A stretch of DNA of 46,300 nucleotides from Rhodovarius lipocyclicus (lineage in GTDB: Bacteria > Pseudomonadota > Alphaproteobacteria > Acetobacterales > Acetobacteraceae). Made by a program: the position numbers and the translations under genes. The stretch is from positions 1-46,300 of the forward strand of contig NZ_JAAABL010000032.1 in assembly GCF_009900765.1 (NCBI RefSeq), read 5' to 3'. The notes below the pieces were generated by a model. That model was not told where the DNA came from and did no database searches. It saw nothing but the letters and a program-made list of their open reading frames with translations. Below, piece by piece: positions 38,270-46,300 of this stretch; position 1 is the stretch's first letter, and every line of letters begins with the position of its first letter.

Positions 38270-38326
38270 TGTTTCAGAGTGTAGGGGCGGTTGACCCCGG
38301 GCCGCGCCACCCCTCATAGGAAGCCC

Positions 38327-39298
38327 GTGGACCAGTCCGTACCCTCCTCCTCCCACCTCGCCGTCGGCCGGCAGGTGCTCATCACCGAAGCCCAGGCGCT
38401 GCAGGCGCTCGCCGAAGCCCTGGGTCCGGAATTCGACCAAGCCGTGGAGACACTGGCCGCCTGCACCGGGCGTGTCGTGGTTTCTGGCATGGGCAAGTCC
38501 GGCCATGTCGGGCGCAAGATCGCGGCCACCATGGCCAGCACCGGCACGCCGGCCATCTTCGTCCATCCCGGCGAGGCGAGCCACGGCGACCTGGGCATGA
38601 TCCTGCAGGGCGATGTGGTGCTGGCCCTGTCCAACAGCGGCGAGACGGCCGAACTGTCGGATCTGGTGGTCTATACCCGCCGCTTCGGCCTGCCGCTGGT
38701 GGGCATCACCGGCCGGGCCGGTTCCTCCCTGACGCGCGACGCCGACATCGCCCTGGTGCTGCCCCCGGTGCCGGAGGCCTGCCCGATGGGGCTGGCGCCG
38801 ACCACCAGCACCACCATGCAGCTGGCGCTGGGCGATGCGCTGGCGGTGGCGTTGCTGACCCGGCGCGGCTTCACCGCCGCCGATTTCCGCGTCTTCCACC
38901 CCGGCGGCAAGCTGGGCGCGCAGCTGATGCGCGTGGAACAGCTGATGCACCGCGACATGCCGCTGGCCGAACCCGGCATGGGCATGGACGCGGCGCTGGT
39001 GGCCATGACCTCCGGCCGGTTCGGCTGCCTGGGTATCCTTGAGGACGGGCGCCTGGCGGGCATCATCACCGACGGCGACCTGCGCCGCGCGATGAAGCAG
39101 GGGGGCGACCTGCTCTCGCGCTCCGCCGGGGATGTCATGACGCGCAACCCGCTGGCGATCGCACCCAGCATGCTGGCGGCCGAGGCCCTGCGCATCATGA
39201 ACGAGCGCAGCATCACCACCCTGTTCGTGGTGGATGCCGCGCGGGTGCCCCAGGGCATCCTGCACATCCACGACCTGCTGCGGACAGGTGTGGCGTGA
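38327..39298 (+). CDS. kdsD: Arabinose-5-phosphate isomerase (KdsD/KpsF)
   Basis: KdsD converts ribulose-5-P to arabinose-5-P for the Kdo of LPS. The 323-residue protein has an N-terminal SIS domain (VVVSGMGKSGHVGRKIAATMAS, HPGEASHGDLGMI, SNSGETAEL, APTTSTTMQLALGDALA) and a pair of CBS domains at the C-terminus (EQLMHRDMPL..., GDVMTRNPLAI... with SITTLFVVD). GTG 38327 with AGGAA just upstream is taken as start; TTG 38291 is in frame but less likely. Its stop overlaps lptC in GTGA, and the lpt genes follow, as in many proteobacteria. Confidence 0.93.
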   Translation: MDQSVPSSSHLAVGRQVLITEAQALQALAEALGPEFDQAVETLAACTGRVVVSGMGKSGHVGRKIAATMASTGTPAIFVHPGEASHGDLGMILQGDVVLALSNSGETAELSDLVVYTRRFGLPLVGITGRAGSSLTRDADIALVLPPVPEACPMGLAPTTSTTMQLALGDALAVALLTRRGFTAADFRVFHPGGKLGAQLMRVEQLMHRDMPLAEPGMGMDAALVAMTSGRFGCLGILEDGRLAGIITDGDLRRAMKQGGDLLSRSAGDVMTRNPLAIAPSMLAAEALRIMNERSITTLFVVDAARVPQGILHIHDLLRTGVA

Positions 39299-40002
39299 GC
39301 GGTTCCCGGCGCGAACCCGGCCTGACACCCGGCGTCACGCCGCTGGCCACGCGGCGCGGGGCGATGCTCACCCCCTCCCGCGCGCGGGTGGCGCCCAGCG
39401 CGCGCTCCATGGCGCGCCGGCGCGGCTTCGTGCAGGCGGTGAAATACCTGCTGCCGGGGGCGGCGCTGATCCTGATCGCGCTGATCCTGTTCTGGCAGGA
39501 TATCGAGGGCAAGGACGGCCGCCTCTCCTTCCGGCGGGGCACGGGCATGGAACCCGCCGCCCTGCAGGTGACCAACCCGCTCTATCAGGGCCGGGACGAG
39601 CTGAACCGCCCCTATACCGTCACCGCCAACCTGGCCCGCCAGGCGGAGGGGCATCTGGAACCGGGGCAGGAAGTGATCAACCTGACGGCGCCGCGCGCCG
39701 ATATCACGCTGAATGATGGCGCCTGGATCCTGCTGGAATCGCGCGATGGCGTGTATGACAGGGGCCGCAATCTGCTGGATCTGGCTGGGGACGTGACGGT
39801 GTATCACGACAATGGCACGCGCTTTCAGAGCGACACGGCCCATGTGGACCTGACCGCGGGCACCGCCCAGGGGGACAGGCCCACCCAGGCCCAGGGGCCC
39901 TTCGGCACCATCGTCTCCGAAGGCTTCGAGATTCAGGAACGCGGCGCCGTGGTGGTGTTCACCGGCCGTGCCCACGCCGTGCTGGAAGGAACCCAGCGAT
40001 GA
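39295..40002 (+). CDS. lptC: LPS export ABC transporter periplasmic protein LptC
   Basis: LptC is the bitopic inner-membrane protein that passes LPS from LptB2FG to LptA. The 235-residue protein has a basic N-terminus (ARSMARRRGFVQAVKY), one membrane helix near 51-68 (LLPGAALILIALILFW), and a periplasmic beta-jellyroll: LQVTNPLYQGRDELNRPYTVTANLA, TLNDGAWILLESRDGVYDR and DLAGDVTVYHDNGTRFQSD. The sequence is weakly conserved in the family, but position between kdsD and lptA and topology make the call firm. It is overlapped at both ends by neighbours. Confidence 0.88.
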   Translation: MSGSRREPGLTPGVTPLATRRGAMLTPSRARVAPSARSMARRRGFVQAVKYLLPGAALILIALILFWQDIEGKDGRLSFRRGTGMEPAALQVTNPLYQGRDELNRPYTVTANLARQAEGHLEPGQEVINLTAPRADITLNDGAWILLESRDGVYDRGRNLLDLAGDVTVYHDNGTRFQSDTAHVDLTAGTAQGDRPTQAQGPFGTIVSEGFEIQERGAVVVFTGRAHAVLEGTQR

Positions 40003-40984
40003 GCCGCCTTCGCCTCGCTTTCGCCCCTCGCCTCGCTGTGGCGCTGTCGCTGCTGGCCACGCCGGCGCTGGCGCAGAACATCGACCTCTCCCAGGGCGGG
40101 CCGGTGGATGTCACCGCGCGCGACGGCATCGAATGGCGGCAGGAACAGCGCGTGGTGGTGGCGCGCGGCAATGCCCGCGCCATCCGCGATGGCGTGACGG
40201 TGGATGCCGCCCGGCTGCTGGCGCGCTATCGCCCCCAGGCGGGTGCGGCGGCCCCCGCCCCCGCGACCCCGGGCAGCCCCGCCGACAGCCCGCTGTCCGG
40301 CGGCAACGAGATCTGGCGGCTGGAGGCGGAAGGCGATGTCCGCATCTTCACCGCGACCGACGTCGCCACCGGCGACCGCGCCGTCTATGACATCGACCAG
40401 GCGGTGCTGGTGCTGACGGGCCGCGAATTGACGCTGACCACGCCGCAGCAGCGCATCACCTCCCGCGACAGCCTGGAATACTGGTCCCAGCGGCGGCTGG
40501 CGGTGGCGCGCGGCAATGCCGTGGTCATCACCCAGGATGGCCGGCATATCGGCGCCGACACGCTGGTCGCCTATCTGGAGCCGGACGGCGCGCCCCGCCC
40601 CGCCCCGGCCGCCGCCCGCCCGGGCCAGCCCGCCGCGCCCGGTGCCGCAGCCCCGCCCCCGGGTGCCGGCCGCATCGACCGGGTGGAACTGTTCGGCAAT
40701 GTGGAAATCCGCACGGAAACCGAGGTCGTGCGCGGCGACCGCGGCGTCTATCAGGCCTCGACCGGGCTCGCGCGGCTGCTGGGCAATGTGCGCATCACCC
40801 GTGGCGACAACCAGGTGAATGGCGAGGAAGCCATCACCAACCTCAACACCGGCGTCTCGCGCCTCGTCAGCCAGGGCGGGCAGCGCGTGCGCGGCACCAT
40901 CCAGCCGCAGCAGGGCGGGGCCAACCCGCTGGCACCCGCGACGCCCAGCCCCACGCCGGGCGCCAACGCCCCCAGGAGCACCCC

Positions 40985-40988
<4 letters not shown>
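39999..40988 (+). CDS. lptA: LPS transport periplasmic protein LptA (OstA-like)
   Basis: LptA forms the periplasmic bridge for LPS. The 329-residue protein has a signal peptide ending ATPALAQ (cleavage after about residue 25) and OstA-type beta-jellyroll strands: VDVTARDGIEWRQEQRVVVARGNARAIRDGVTVDA, IWRLEAEGDVRIFTATDVATGDRAVYDIDQ, RRLAVARGNAVVITQDGRHIGADTLVAYL and VELFGNVEIRTETEVVRGDRGVYQ. It is longer than E. coli LptA (185) because of two Pro/Ala-rich inserts and a Pro-rich tail, as seen in other alphaproteobacteria. Start and stop overlap lptC and lptB. Confidence 0.9.
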
Positions 40989-41734
<746 letters not shown>

Positions 41735-41775
41735 TGGTGGCGCCACCCGCCAACATCAGCCCGTAACACCGCCCC

Positions 41776-43257
41776 ATGTCGCTCGGCCCTCGCCTCGATC
41801 TGCGCCAGAGCCAGTCCCTGGTGATGACGCCGCAGCTGCGGCAGGCGATCAAGCTGCTCCAATCCTCGAACCTGGAGGTCCAGGCCTTCGTCGAGGAGGA
41901 ACTCGAACGCAACCCGCTGCTGGAACGCGACGATGCGCGGGACAGCGTGGCGGTGGCCCCCGAGCCCCCGCCGCCCGACGCCGCCACCGCCGTGGCCAGC
42001 GACACGCCCCTGCCCGACAGTGCCGCGCCGCTGGACGCCGACTGGTCCAACGCGGTGGATACCGGGGAGCCTTTCGCCCCCATTTCCGGCCCCATCGCGG
42101 GCAGCGGCGGGCGCAGCGATTTCTCCGATGACCTGTCCTCGATCGAGGAAACCGCCGAGGCCCACACCACCCTGCGGGAGGATCTGGCCCAGCAGATCCG
42201 GCTGGAATTCCACACCGCGCAGGAGCAGCTGATCGCCGGGCTGATGCTGGCGATGCTGGAGCCCTCCGGGCGGTTGACGGTGGATGTGCCGGCGCTGGCC
42301 GCGCGGCTGGGCTGCGACGCCGCGCGGGTGGAGGCGGTGCGTCGCCGCCTGCAGCGGCTGGAACCCTGCGGCATGTTCGCGGCCAACCTGTCCGAATGCC
42401 TGGCCGCCCAGCTGGCCGAGAAGAACCGGCTGGACCCGGCCATGCAGACCCTGCTGGACCATCTGGAGCTGGTGGCCCGGCGCGACCTGCGCACGCTGAT
42501 GGAGATCTGCGGCGTGGACGCGGCCGACCTAGCCGACATGATCGCCGAGATCCGCCGGCTGGACCCCAAGCCCGGCGCCGGGCGCGACGCCCCGCCCCCC
42601 GCCCCGGTCGTCCCCGACGTGCTGATGCGCGCCACCCCCGATGGCGGCTGGGCGCTGGAACTGAACGCCGAGACCATGCCCCGCGTGCTGGTCAGCCAGG
42701 GCTTCGCCGCCCGCGCCATGCTCGCCTGCAACGACCGGGAGCAGCGGGCCTTCGTCACGGAAAAGCTCGCCACCGCGAACTGGCTGGTGAAAAGCCTGGA
42801 ACAGCGCGCCGGCACCATCCTGAAGGTGGCGGCCAGCATCGTGCAGCGGCAGGACGCCTTCTTCCGCCACGGGGTGGAATTCCTGAAGCCGCTGATCCTA
42901 CGGGACGTGGCGACGGAGGTGGAGATGCATGAGAGCACCGTCTCCCGCGTTACCTCCAACAAATACATCGCCACCCCGCGCGGGGTGCTGGAGCTGAAGT
43001 TCTTCTTCACCACCGCCATCGCCGGCACCGCGGGCAGCGAGGCCGTGAGTGCGGCCGCCGTGCGCCACCGCATCAGGCAGCTGATCGACGGCGAACCCCC
43101 GGCGGCCATCCTGTCGGACGACGCGCTCGTGTTGCGGTTACGTGAAGAAGGTGTGGACATCGCCCGCCGGACCGTGGCCAAATACCGGGAAGCGATGCGC
43201 ATACCAAGCTCGGTACAGCGCAGACGTGAGAAAGACGGGAAGGCCTTGACGGCCTGA
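41776..43257 (+). CDS. rpoN: RNA polymerase sigma-54 factor
   Basis: RpoN directs polymerase to GG-N10-GC promoters and needs AAA+ activators. The 493-residue protein has glutamine/leucine-rich region I (RLDLRQSQSLVMTPQLRQAIKLLQ), an acidic, Pro/Ala-rich region II (about 55-125), the core-binding domain (IRLEFHTAQEQLIAGLML...), the helix-turn-helix with EMHESTVSRVTSNKYIATPRG, and a complete RpoN box ARRTVAKYR at 463-471. Position behind lptB and before hpf is typical of proteobacteria. It is separated from lptB by 41 bases, without a clear Shine-Dalgarno. Confidence 0.96.
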   Translation: MSLGPRLDLRQSQSLVMTPQLRQAIKLLQSSNLEVQAFVEEELERNPLLERDDARDSVAVAPEPPPPDAATAVASDTPLPDSAAPLDADWSNAVDTGEPFAPISGPIAGSGGRSDFSDDLSSIEETAEAHTTLREDLAQQIRLEFHTAQEQLIAGLMLAMLEPSGRLTVDVPALAARLGCDAARVEAVRRRLQRLEPCGMFAANLSECLAAQLAEKNRLDPAMQTLLDHLELVARRDLRTLMEICGVDAADLADMIAEIRRLDPKPGAGRDAPPPAPVVPDVLMRATPDGGWALELNAETMPRVLVSQGFAARAMLACNDREQRAFVTEKLATANWLVKSLEQRAGTILKVAASIVQRQDAFFRHGVEFLKPLILRDVATEVEMHESTVSRVTSNKYIATPRGVLELKFFFTTAIAGTAGSEAVSAAAVRHRIRQLIDGEPPAAILSDDALVLRLREEGVDIARRTVAKYREAMRIPSSVQRRREKDGKALTA

Positions 43258-43312
43258 GATGACCTCTCCGGCCGACGCGGCCTGACCGCGAAGGCAGGAG
43301 GATGTGAGCTTC

Positions 43313-43897
43313 ATGCAGATCACCGTCGCCGGAAAACAGGTGGATACGGGCGATGCCATCCGCTTCCATGTGGAGCGTGGCTTGGGCACGATCGCTGATA
43401 AATATTTCGACCAGGCGCTCGAGGCACGGGTCGTGTTCAGCAAGGATCGCGGCTTTTTCGCCTGTGACATCAACCTTCATGCCGGCCGCAACGTGACCAT
43501 GCAGGGCCATGGCACCGGCACCGATGCCCATCGCGCGTTCGACGAGGCGTGCGACCATGTGGGCAAGCGGCTGCGGCGCTATCGCCGCCGTGTGAACGAA
43601 CATGCCCGCAGCCGCGCGAACCAGCACATGGTGCGCAGCAGCATCCCCATCCTCTCCGCGCCGATGACGCGCGAGATCGAGGAGGATGACGAGATGGAGA
43701 TCCCCAACGACATGATGGGGCCCGCCGTGGTGGCCGAGGCCGCTGCCCTGCAACGCCTGACCGTGAGCCAGGCCGCGCTGCAGCTGGATGGCCATGGGGC
43801 GCCGCTGTTGATGTTCCGCAACCATGCCTCGGGCGAGGTGAATGTGGTCTACCGCCGCCCGGACGGGCATGTGGGCTGGCTCGATCCCGGAATGTGA
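43313..43897 (+). CDS. hpf: Ribosome hibernation promoting factor, long form
   Basis: HPF inactivates and dimerises ribosomes in stationary phase. The 194-residue protein has the N-terminal S30AE domain (MQITVAGKQVDTGDAIRFHVERGL, VVFSKDRGFFACDINLHAG, RAFDEACDHVGKRLRRYRRR) and, after a linker, the C-terminal dimerisation domain of the long form (SQAALQLDGHGAPLLMFRNHASGEVNVVYRRPDGHVGWLDP). ATG 43313 gives the canonical MQIT start; GTG 43304 is in frame but only two bases from AGGAGG (43296-43301). The acidic stretch EIEEDDEMEIP marks the linker. A terminator follows directly. Confidence 0.93.
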   Translation: MQITVAGKQVDTGDAIRFHVERGLGTIADKYFDQALEARVVFSKDRGFFACDINLHAGRNVTMQGHGTGTDAHRAFDEACDHVGKRLRRYRRRVNEHARSRANQHMVRSSIPILSAPMTREIEEDDEMEIPNDMMGPAVVAEAAALQRLTVSQAALQLDGHGAPLLMFRNHASGEVNVVYRRPDGHVGWLDPGM

Positions 43898-43908
43898 TAG
43901 CCGGGGGG

Positions 43909-43932
43909 AAAGGGGGCTTCGGCCCCCTTTTT
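43909..43932 (+). terminator. Rho-independent terminator after hpf (UUCG loop)
   Basis: AAAGGGGGC pairs with GCCCCCTTT around the stable tetraloop TTCG and ends in TTTTT. It closes the kdsD-hpf operon. On the other strand it abuts the convergent gene's stop and, with its A run at 43909-43911, could act weakly there too. Confidence 0.9.
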
Positions 43933-44318
43933 CATGTCGTGACGCGGCGTTCCACCCGGCGCAGCACCGCGCACAGCCGGGAAAACGCCAACCAGAACCC
44001 GCCATGCCCGGGCGCGTCGTCGGGCTTGCCGTTCACGAGCGGCTCTCCCCGGCGCAACAAGCCCAACCGCGATTCCAGCCGCCCGCGCATGTTCTCCTGA
44101 AACGCATCGCTGGCGGACAGGTATTGTTCCAGCAGGTCGGCCGCCAGTTCGATCTCCTGCCGGGCCTGGCCATTGAGGGAATAGCGCTTCCAGCCGCGGG
44201 CCTCCGCCAGCAGGGCCAGATGCAGCTTGTGCAGTTCAGCCAGATGGCGGGCCAGCCGGGCGCGGGTCTCGCGCAGTTCCTGCTGCGCTGCTTCCTGCGC
44301 GGCTTCCTGGGGTGTCAT
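43932..44318 (-). CDS. Hypothetical helical protein
   Basis: The ATG at 44318 follows GGAGGA at ideal spacing. The 128-residue product is not recognised. It is strongly helical: EAAQEAAQQELRETRARLARHL is a likely coiled coil, then ELHKLHLALLAEARGWKRYSLNGQARQEIELAADLLEQYL, and a basic C-terminus (FSRLCAVLRRVERRV). It has no signal or membrane segment. It converges on hpf and diverges from the GPP34 gene. The longer open frame extending to 45083 is a shadow of that neighbour. Confidence 0.65.
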   Translation of the reverse strand: MTPQEAAQEAAQQELRETRARLARHLAELHKLHLALLAEARGWKRYSLNGQARQEIELAADLLEQYLSASDAFQENMRGRLESRLGLLRRGEPLVNGKPDDAPGHGGFWLAFSRLCAVLRRVERRVTT

Positions 44319-44394
44319 GGTGTCCTCCGGCCGCGCAGCCTCCGCCCGGATGTTTAAGGTTGCATGAAGGCCTTTCGTCCGGGGCCGGACTGGC

Positions 44395-44402
44395 GCTAGG
44401 CT
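44395..44402 (+). promoter_or_regulatory. Putative -10 element before the GPP34 gene
   Basis: GCTAGGCT ends 7 bases before the ATG at 44409 and resembles GCTANAWC. There is no Shine-Dalgarno. TTTCGT at 44373-44378 could be a poor -35. A leaderless transcript is possible. Confidence 0.35.
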
Positions 44403-44408
44403 GCGGCC

Positions 44409-45065
44409 ATGCAATTGACCATGCCCGAGGAAATCGTCCTTCTCCTGCTCGATGACCGCACCGGGCGGCCTGTCGGGCTGCCGCCGCCGGCCGCGGATTA
44501 CGCGATCGCCGGCGCCGTGCTGATGGAGCTGTCGCTGCTGGGCCGGATCGACACGGACCTGGAACGGGTGGTCGTTTCCGACGCCAAGCCGACCGGCGAC
44601 GCCGTGCTGGATGAGGCGCTGGAGATGATCGCCGCCGCCCCCGGTATCGAGGACAGCCGCCACTGGATCTCCGAGCTCGGCCTGAAGGGCGAGCATTTCC
44701 GCGACGCGCTGCTGGGCCGCCTGGTGGGCCACGGCGTGCTGCGCATGGAGGAAGGCAAGTTCCTGTGGGTCTTCGCCGACCGCCGCTATCCCAAGGCCGT
44801 CGGCGGCGCGCAGGAAGTGAAGGAAGTGCGCGCCCGCCTGCGCGACCTGATCCTGTCCGACGACATCCCCGAGCCGCGCGACGCGCTGCTGCTGGGCCTG
44901 TGCCGGGCCACCGGCCTGGTGCCCCTGCTGCTGACGCCGATCGAGTTGGATGAGACCGCGGCCCGGGTGGACCAGATCGCCGACCTGGAGGAGCTGAACC
45001 GCTCGCTGTCGGAGGTGATCCGCCAGGTGCAGACCTCCATGGTGGCGTTCGGCGGTTTGGCATAA
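44409..45065 (+). CDS. GPP34 family (GOLPH3/Vps74-like) phosphoprotein
   Basis: The 218-residue product matches the GPP34 fold family: it begins MQLTMPEEIVLLLLDDRTGRPV and continues DYAIAGAVLMELSLLGRIDTD, the usual opening of bacterial members, with LLGRLVGHGVLRMEEGKFLWVF and the central RYPKA motif, and a helical C-terminus. In eukaryotes GOLPH3/Vps74 binds PI4P and retains glycosyltransferases in the Golgi. The bacterial role is not established; a peripheral membrane role near envelope enzymes is speculation. It lies alone between a divergent orphan gene and the amidase. Confidence 0.82.
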   Translation: MQLTMPEEIVLLLLDDRTGRPVGLPPPAADYAIAGAVLMELSLLGRIDTDLERVVVSDAKPTGDAVLDEALEMIAAAPGIEDSRHWISELGLKGEHFRDALLGRLVGHGVLRMEEGKFLWVFADRRYPKAVGGAQEVKEVRARLRDLILSDDIPEPRDALLLGLCRATGLVPLLLTPIELDETAARVDQIADLEELNRSLSEVIRQVQTSMVAFGGLA

Positions 45066-45088
45066 CGCCGCTTTCCTGATCACTTTTC

Positions 45089-45123
45089 GCGGGCGGGGGC
45101 CCAGGCCGGGGCCCCCTGCCCGC
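45089..45123 (+). terminator. GC-rich hairpin after the GPP34 gene
   Basis: GCGGGC-GGGGG-CCC pairs with GGG-CCCCC-T-GCCCGC, with one bulge. It lies 24 bases after the stop but is followed by TTCTCAAAG, not a T run, so termination would be weak or Rho-dependent. Confidence 0.35.
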
Positions 45124-45174
45124 TTCTCAAAGCGTTACGGATAAAGGAACCTTGCGCATCAGCAGGAGGTTCCG

Positions 45175-46137
45175 ATGCCAGCCACCCATCATATCCCCGC
45201 CAAGGCCGAAAACATCCGCTTCGGCAGTTTCGACGCCAGCTTCGGCCCCGTGCTCACGGTCGACAGCGGCGATCTGGTGGTCCTCGAATGCGTCTCCGGC
45301 GGGCCGGAGCAGATGCCCCCCGCGGGCAGCGGCTTCACCATCCCCGAGAAGATGACCGCCATCCACCAGGCCCATGCCGAGGGCCGGCTGCCACGCCTGG
45401 GGCCCCACCTGATCACCGGCCCCGTGGCCGTGAAGGGTGCGGAGCCCGGCGACACGCTGCGGGTGGATATCGAGAAGATCGAACTGGGCAATGACTGGGG
45501 CTTCTGCGGCTTCCGCCCGCTGGGCGGCACCCTGCCCGAGGATTTCCCCTATCGCCGCGTCATCCACATCCCGGTGGACCATGCCGAGCGCACCTGCACC
45601 GTGCCGATGGGCGGCGGCATCAAGCTGCCGCTGGCGCCCTTCTTCGGCGTGATGGGCGTGGCCCCGCCCAAGGATTGGGGCAACATCTCCACCAAGGAGC
45701 CGCGCGCGCATGGCGGCAATCTGGACAACAAGGAAATCGGCGAGGGCGCCACCCTGTTCCTGCCGGTGCATGTGCCGGGCGCCCTGTTCAGCGCCGGCGA
45801 CGGCCACGGCCTGCAAGGCGATGGCGAGGTGTGCATCAACGCGCTGGAGATCTGCCTGACCGGCCATTTCCGCCTGACGCTGGAAAAGGGCACGGGCCAG
45901 CTCTACCCGCGCGCGGAAACCAAGACCCACTTCATCACCATGGGCATGCACGAAGACCTGGACGAAGCCATGAAGAAGGCGCTGCGGGAGATGATCAGCT
46001 TCATCACCAGCCGCACCAACCTTTCGGCGGCGGATGCGTATCAGTTCTGCTCGCTGGCGGTGGATTTCCACGTGACGCAGACCGTGAACGGGGAGAAGGG
46101 CGTGCATGGCATGCTGAAGAAGGGGCTGCTGTTCTGA
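45175..46137 (+). CDS. Acetamidase/formamidase family protein
   Basis: This 320-residue amidase of the FmdA_AmdA family hydrolyses small amides such as formamide or acetamide to ammonia and acid. Family motifs are VDSGDLVVLECVSGG, HLITGPVAVKGAEPGDTLRVDI, FFGVMGVAPP, EPRAHGGNLDNKEIGEGATLFLPVHVPGALFSAGDGHGLQGDGEV and ALEICLTGHFRLT. AGGAGG at 45164-45169 sets the start. It is complete and has no signal peptide, so cytoplasmic. The exact substrate is unknown. An insertion sequence appears to begin just after the stop. Confidence 0.92.
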   Translation: MPATHHIPAKAENIRFGSFDASFGPVLTVDSGDLVVLECVSGGPEQMPPAGSGFTIPEKMTAIHQAHAEGRLPRLGPHLITGPVAVKGAEPGDTLRVDIEKIELGNDWGFCGFRPLGGTLPEDFPYRRVIHIPVDHAERTCTVPMGGGIKLPLAPFFGVMGVAPPKDWGNISTKEPRAHGGNLDNKEIGEGATLFLPVHVPGALFSAGDGHGLQGDGEVCINALEICLTGHFRLTLEKGTGQLYPRAETKTHFITMGMHEDLDEAMKKALREMISFITSRTNLSAADAYQFCSLAVDFHVTQTVNGEKGVHGMLKKGLLF

Positions 46138-46139
46138 TC

Positions 46140-46154
46140 GGGGGCGTTGCCCCC
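46140..46154. repeat. Hairpin fragment of the intergenic repeat family (copy D)
   Basis: GGGGGCGTTGCCCCC differs by one base from GGGGGCGCTGCCCCC that opens copy C (25463-25477), and like the others it sits at a gene's 3' end. The sequence that follows is unrelated to the repeats and belongs to the insertion sequence, so the copy seems to be interrupted here. Confidence 0.5.
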
Positions 46155-46157
46155 TGT

Positions 46158-46300
46158 TCAGACTGGAGAGATATTTGACAGGTGTACGGAGACATCCCTG
46201 ACGGTTTTGAGATGGGGTGTTTCGTCCCTGAGGTCGAGTGTGGCGAGAGGAAATCGCGAGAAGAACACCTGCCATACTCCATCCTGGCTGGTGGCCCTGA
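46158..46300 (-). mobile_element. C-terminal end of a transposase, probably IS481-like, partial
   Basis: Reading leftward, a frame enters from the right edge and ends at TGA (46158-46160). The last 46 residues include VWQVFFSRFPLATLDLRD and end SVHLSNISPV. A short beta-rich tail of the pattern xxWxVxFxxxxLAxLDxRD is typical of the C-terminus of rve-core transposases such as IS481. Base composition (near 50 % G+C) is well below the host genes, consistent with a mobile element. The terminal inverted repeat probably starts around 46154 (TGTTCAGACTGG). Most of the element lies outside the window, so the family is tentative. Confidence 0.55.

Overview
The window is GC-rich (about 70 % by eye) bacterial chromosome, almost fully coding, with many 4-base ATGA/GTGA stop-start overlaps. 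Gene order (murE-murF-mraY-murD-ftsW-murG-murC-murB-ddl-ftsQ-ftsA-ftsZ, then lpxC, bamD, recN, ligA), an lpt-rpoN-hpf operon, Bug-type binding proteins and a ScfR/RamB-type regulator next to isocitrate lyase point to an alphaproteobacterium, most likely Acetobacteraceae (Roseomonas-like). The genus cannot be fixed from sequence alone.

Layout. 1-14.9 kb: most of the dcw cluster, which builds lipid II (MurE/F/D/C/B, Ddl, MraY, MurG) and the division machine (FtsW, FtsQ, FtsA, FtsZ), closed by a strong terminator. 15-16 kb: a glycosyltransferase-like gene inserted between ftsZ and lpxC. 16.2-21.9 kb: lpxC, bamD, recN, ligA. 21.9-25.5 kb: a HhH-GPD DNA glycosylase, diverging from a tsaE-amgK-murU operon (peptidoglycan-sugar recycling) and an atypical SDR. 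25.7-27.7 kb (minus): Bug substrate-binding protein and 2-hydroxyacid dehydrogenase. 27.8-29.4 kb: prfC. 29.4-33.8 kb: a glyoxylate-shunt block (aceA with a tiny unannotated partner gene on the minus strand; ScfR-like regulator and GST on the plus strand), bracketed by two inverted copies of a ~200-bp intergenic element with an AT-rich core. 33.8-35.2 kb (minus): MFS exporter. 35.6-38.2 kb: a large glycosyltransferase-fusion gene that appears split by a one-base frameshift. 38.3-43.9 kb: kdsD-lptC-lptA-lptB-rpoN-hpf (LPS precursor synthesis and transport, sigma-54, ribosome hibernation), ended by a UUCG terminator. 43.9-46.1 kb: an orphan helical protein, a GPP34 (GOLPH3-like) protein and an acetamidase/formamidase. 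The window ends inside an apparent IS481-like insertion sequence sitting next to another piece of the intergenic repeat family.

Most of the window is conserved envelope-biogenesis housekeeping. The points most worth a second look are: (i) a 56-residue protein with a duplicated HDDGLVHxHxWA motif directly behind aceA, with its own Shine-Dalgarno and terminator; (ii) the inverted AT-cored repeats around the aceA block and their variable-armed relatives; (iii) the frameshifted glycosyltransferase fusion; (iv) a set of promoter-like elements placed 6-9 nt before start codons, suggesting leaderless mRNAs. No tRNA, rRNA or CRISPR array was seen.
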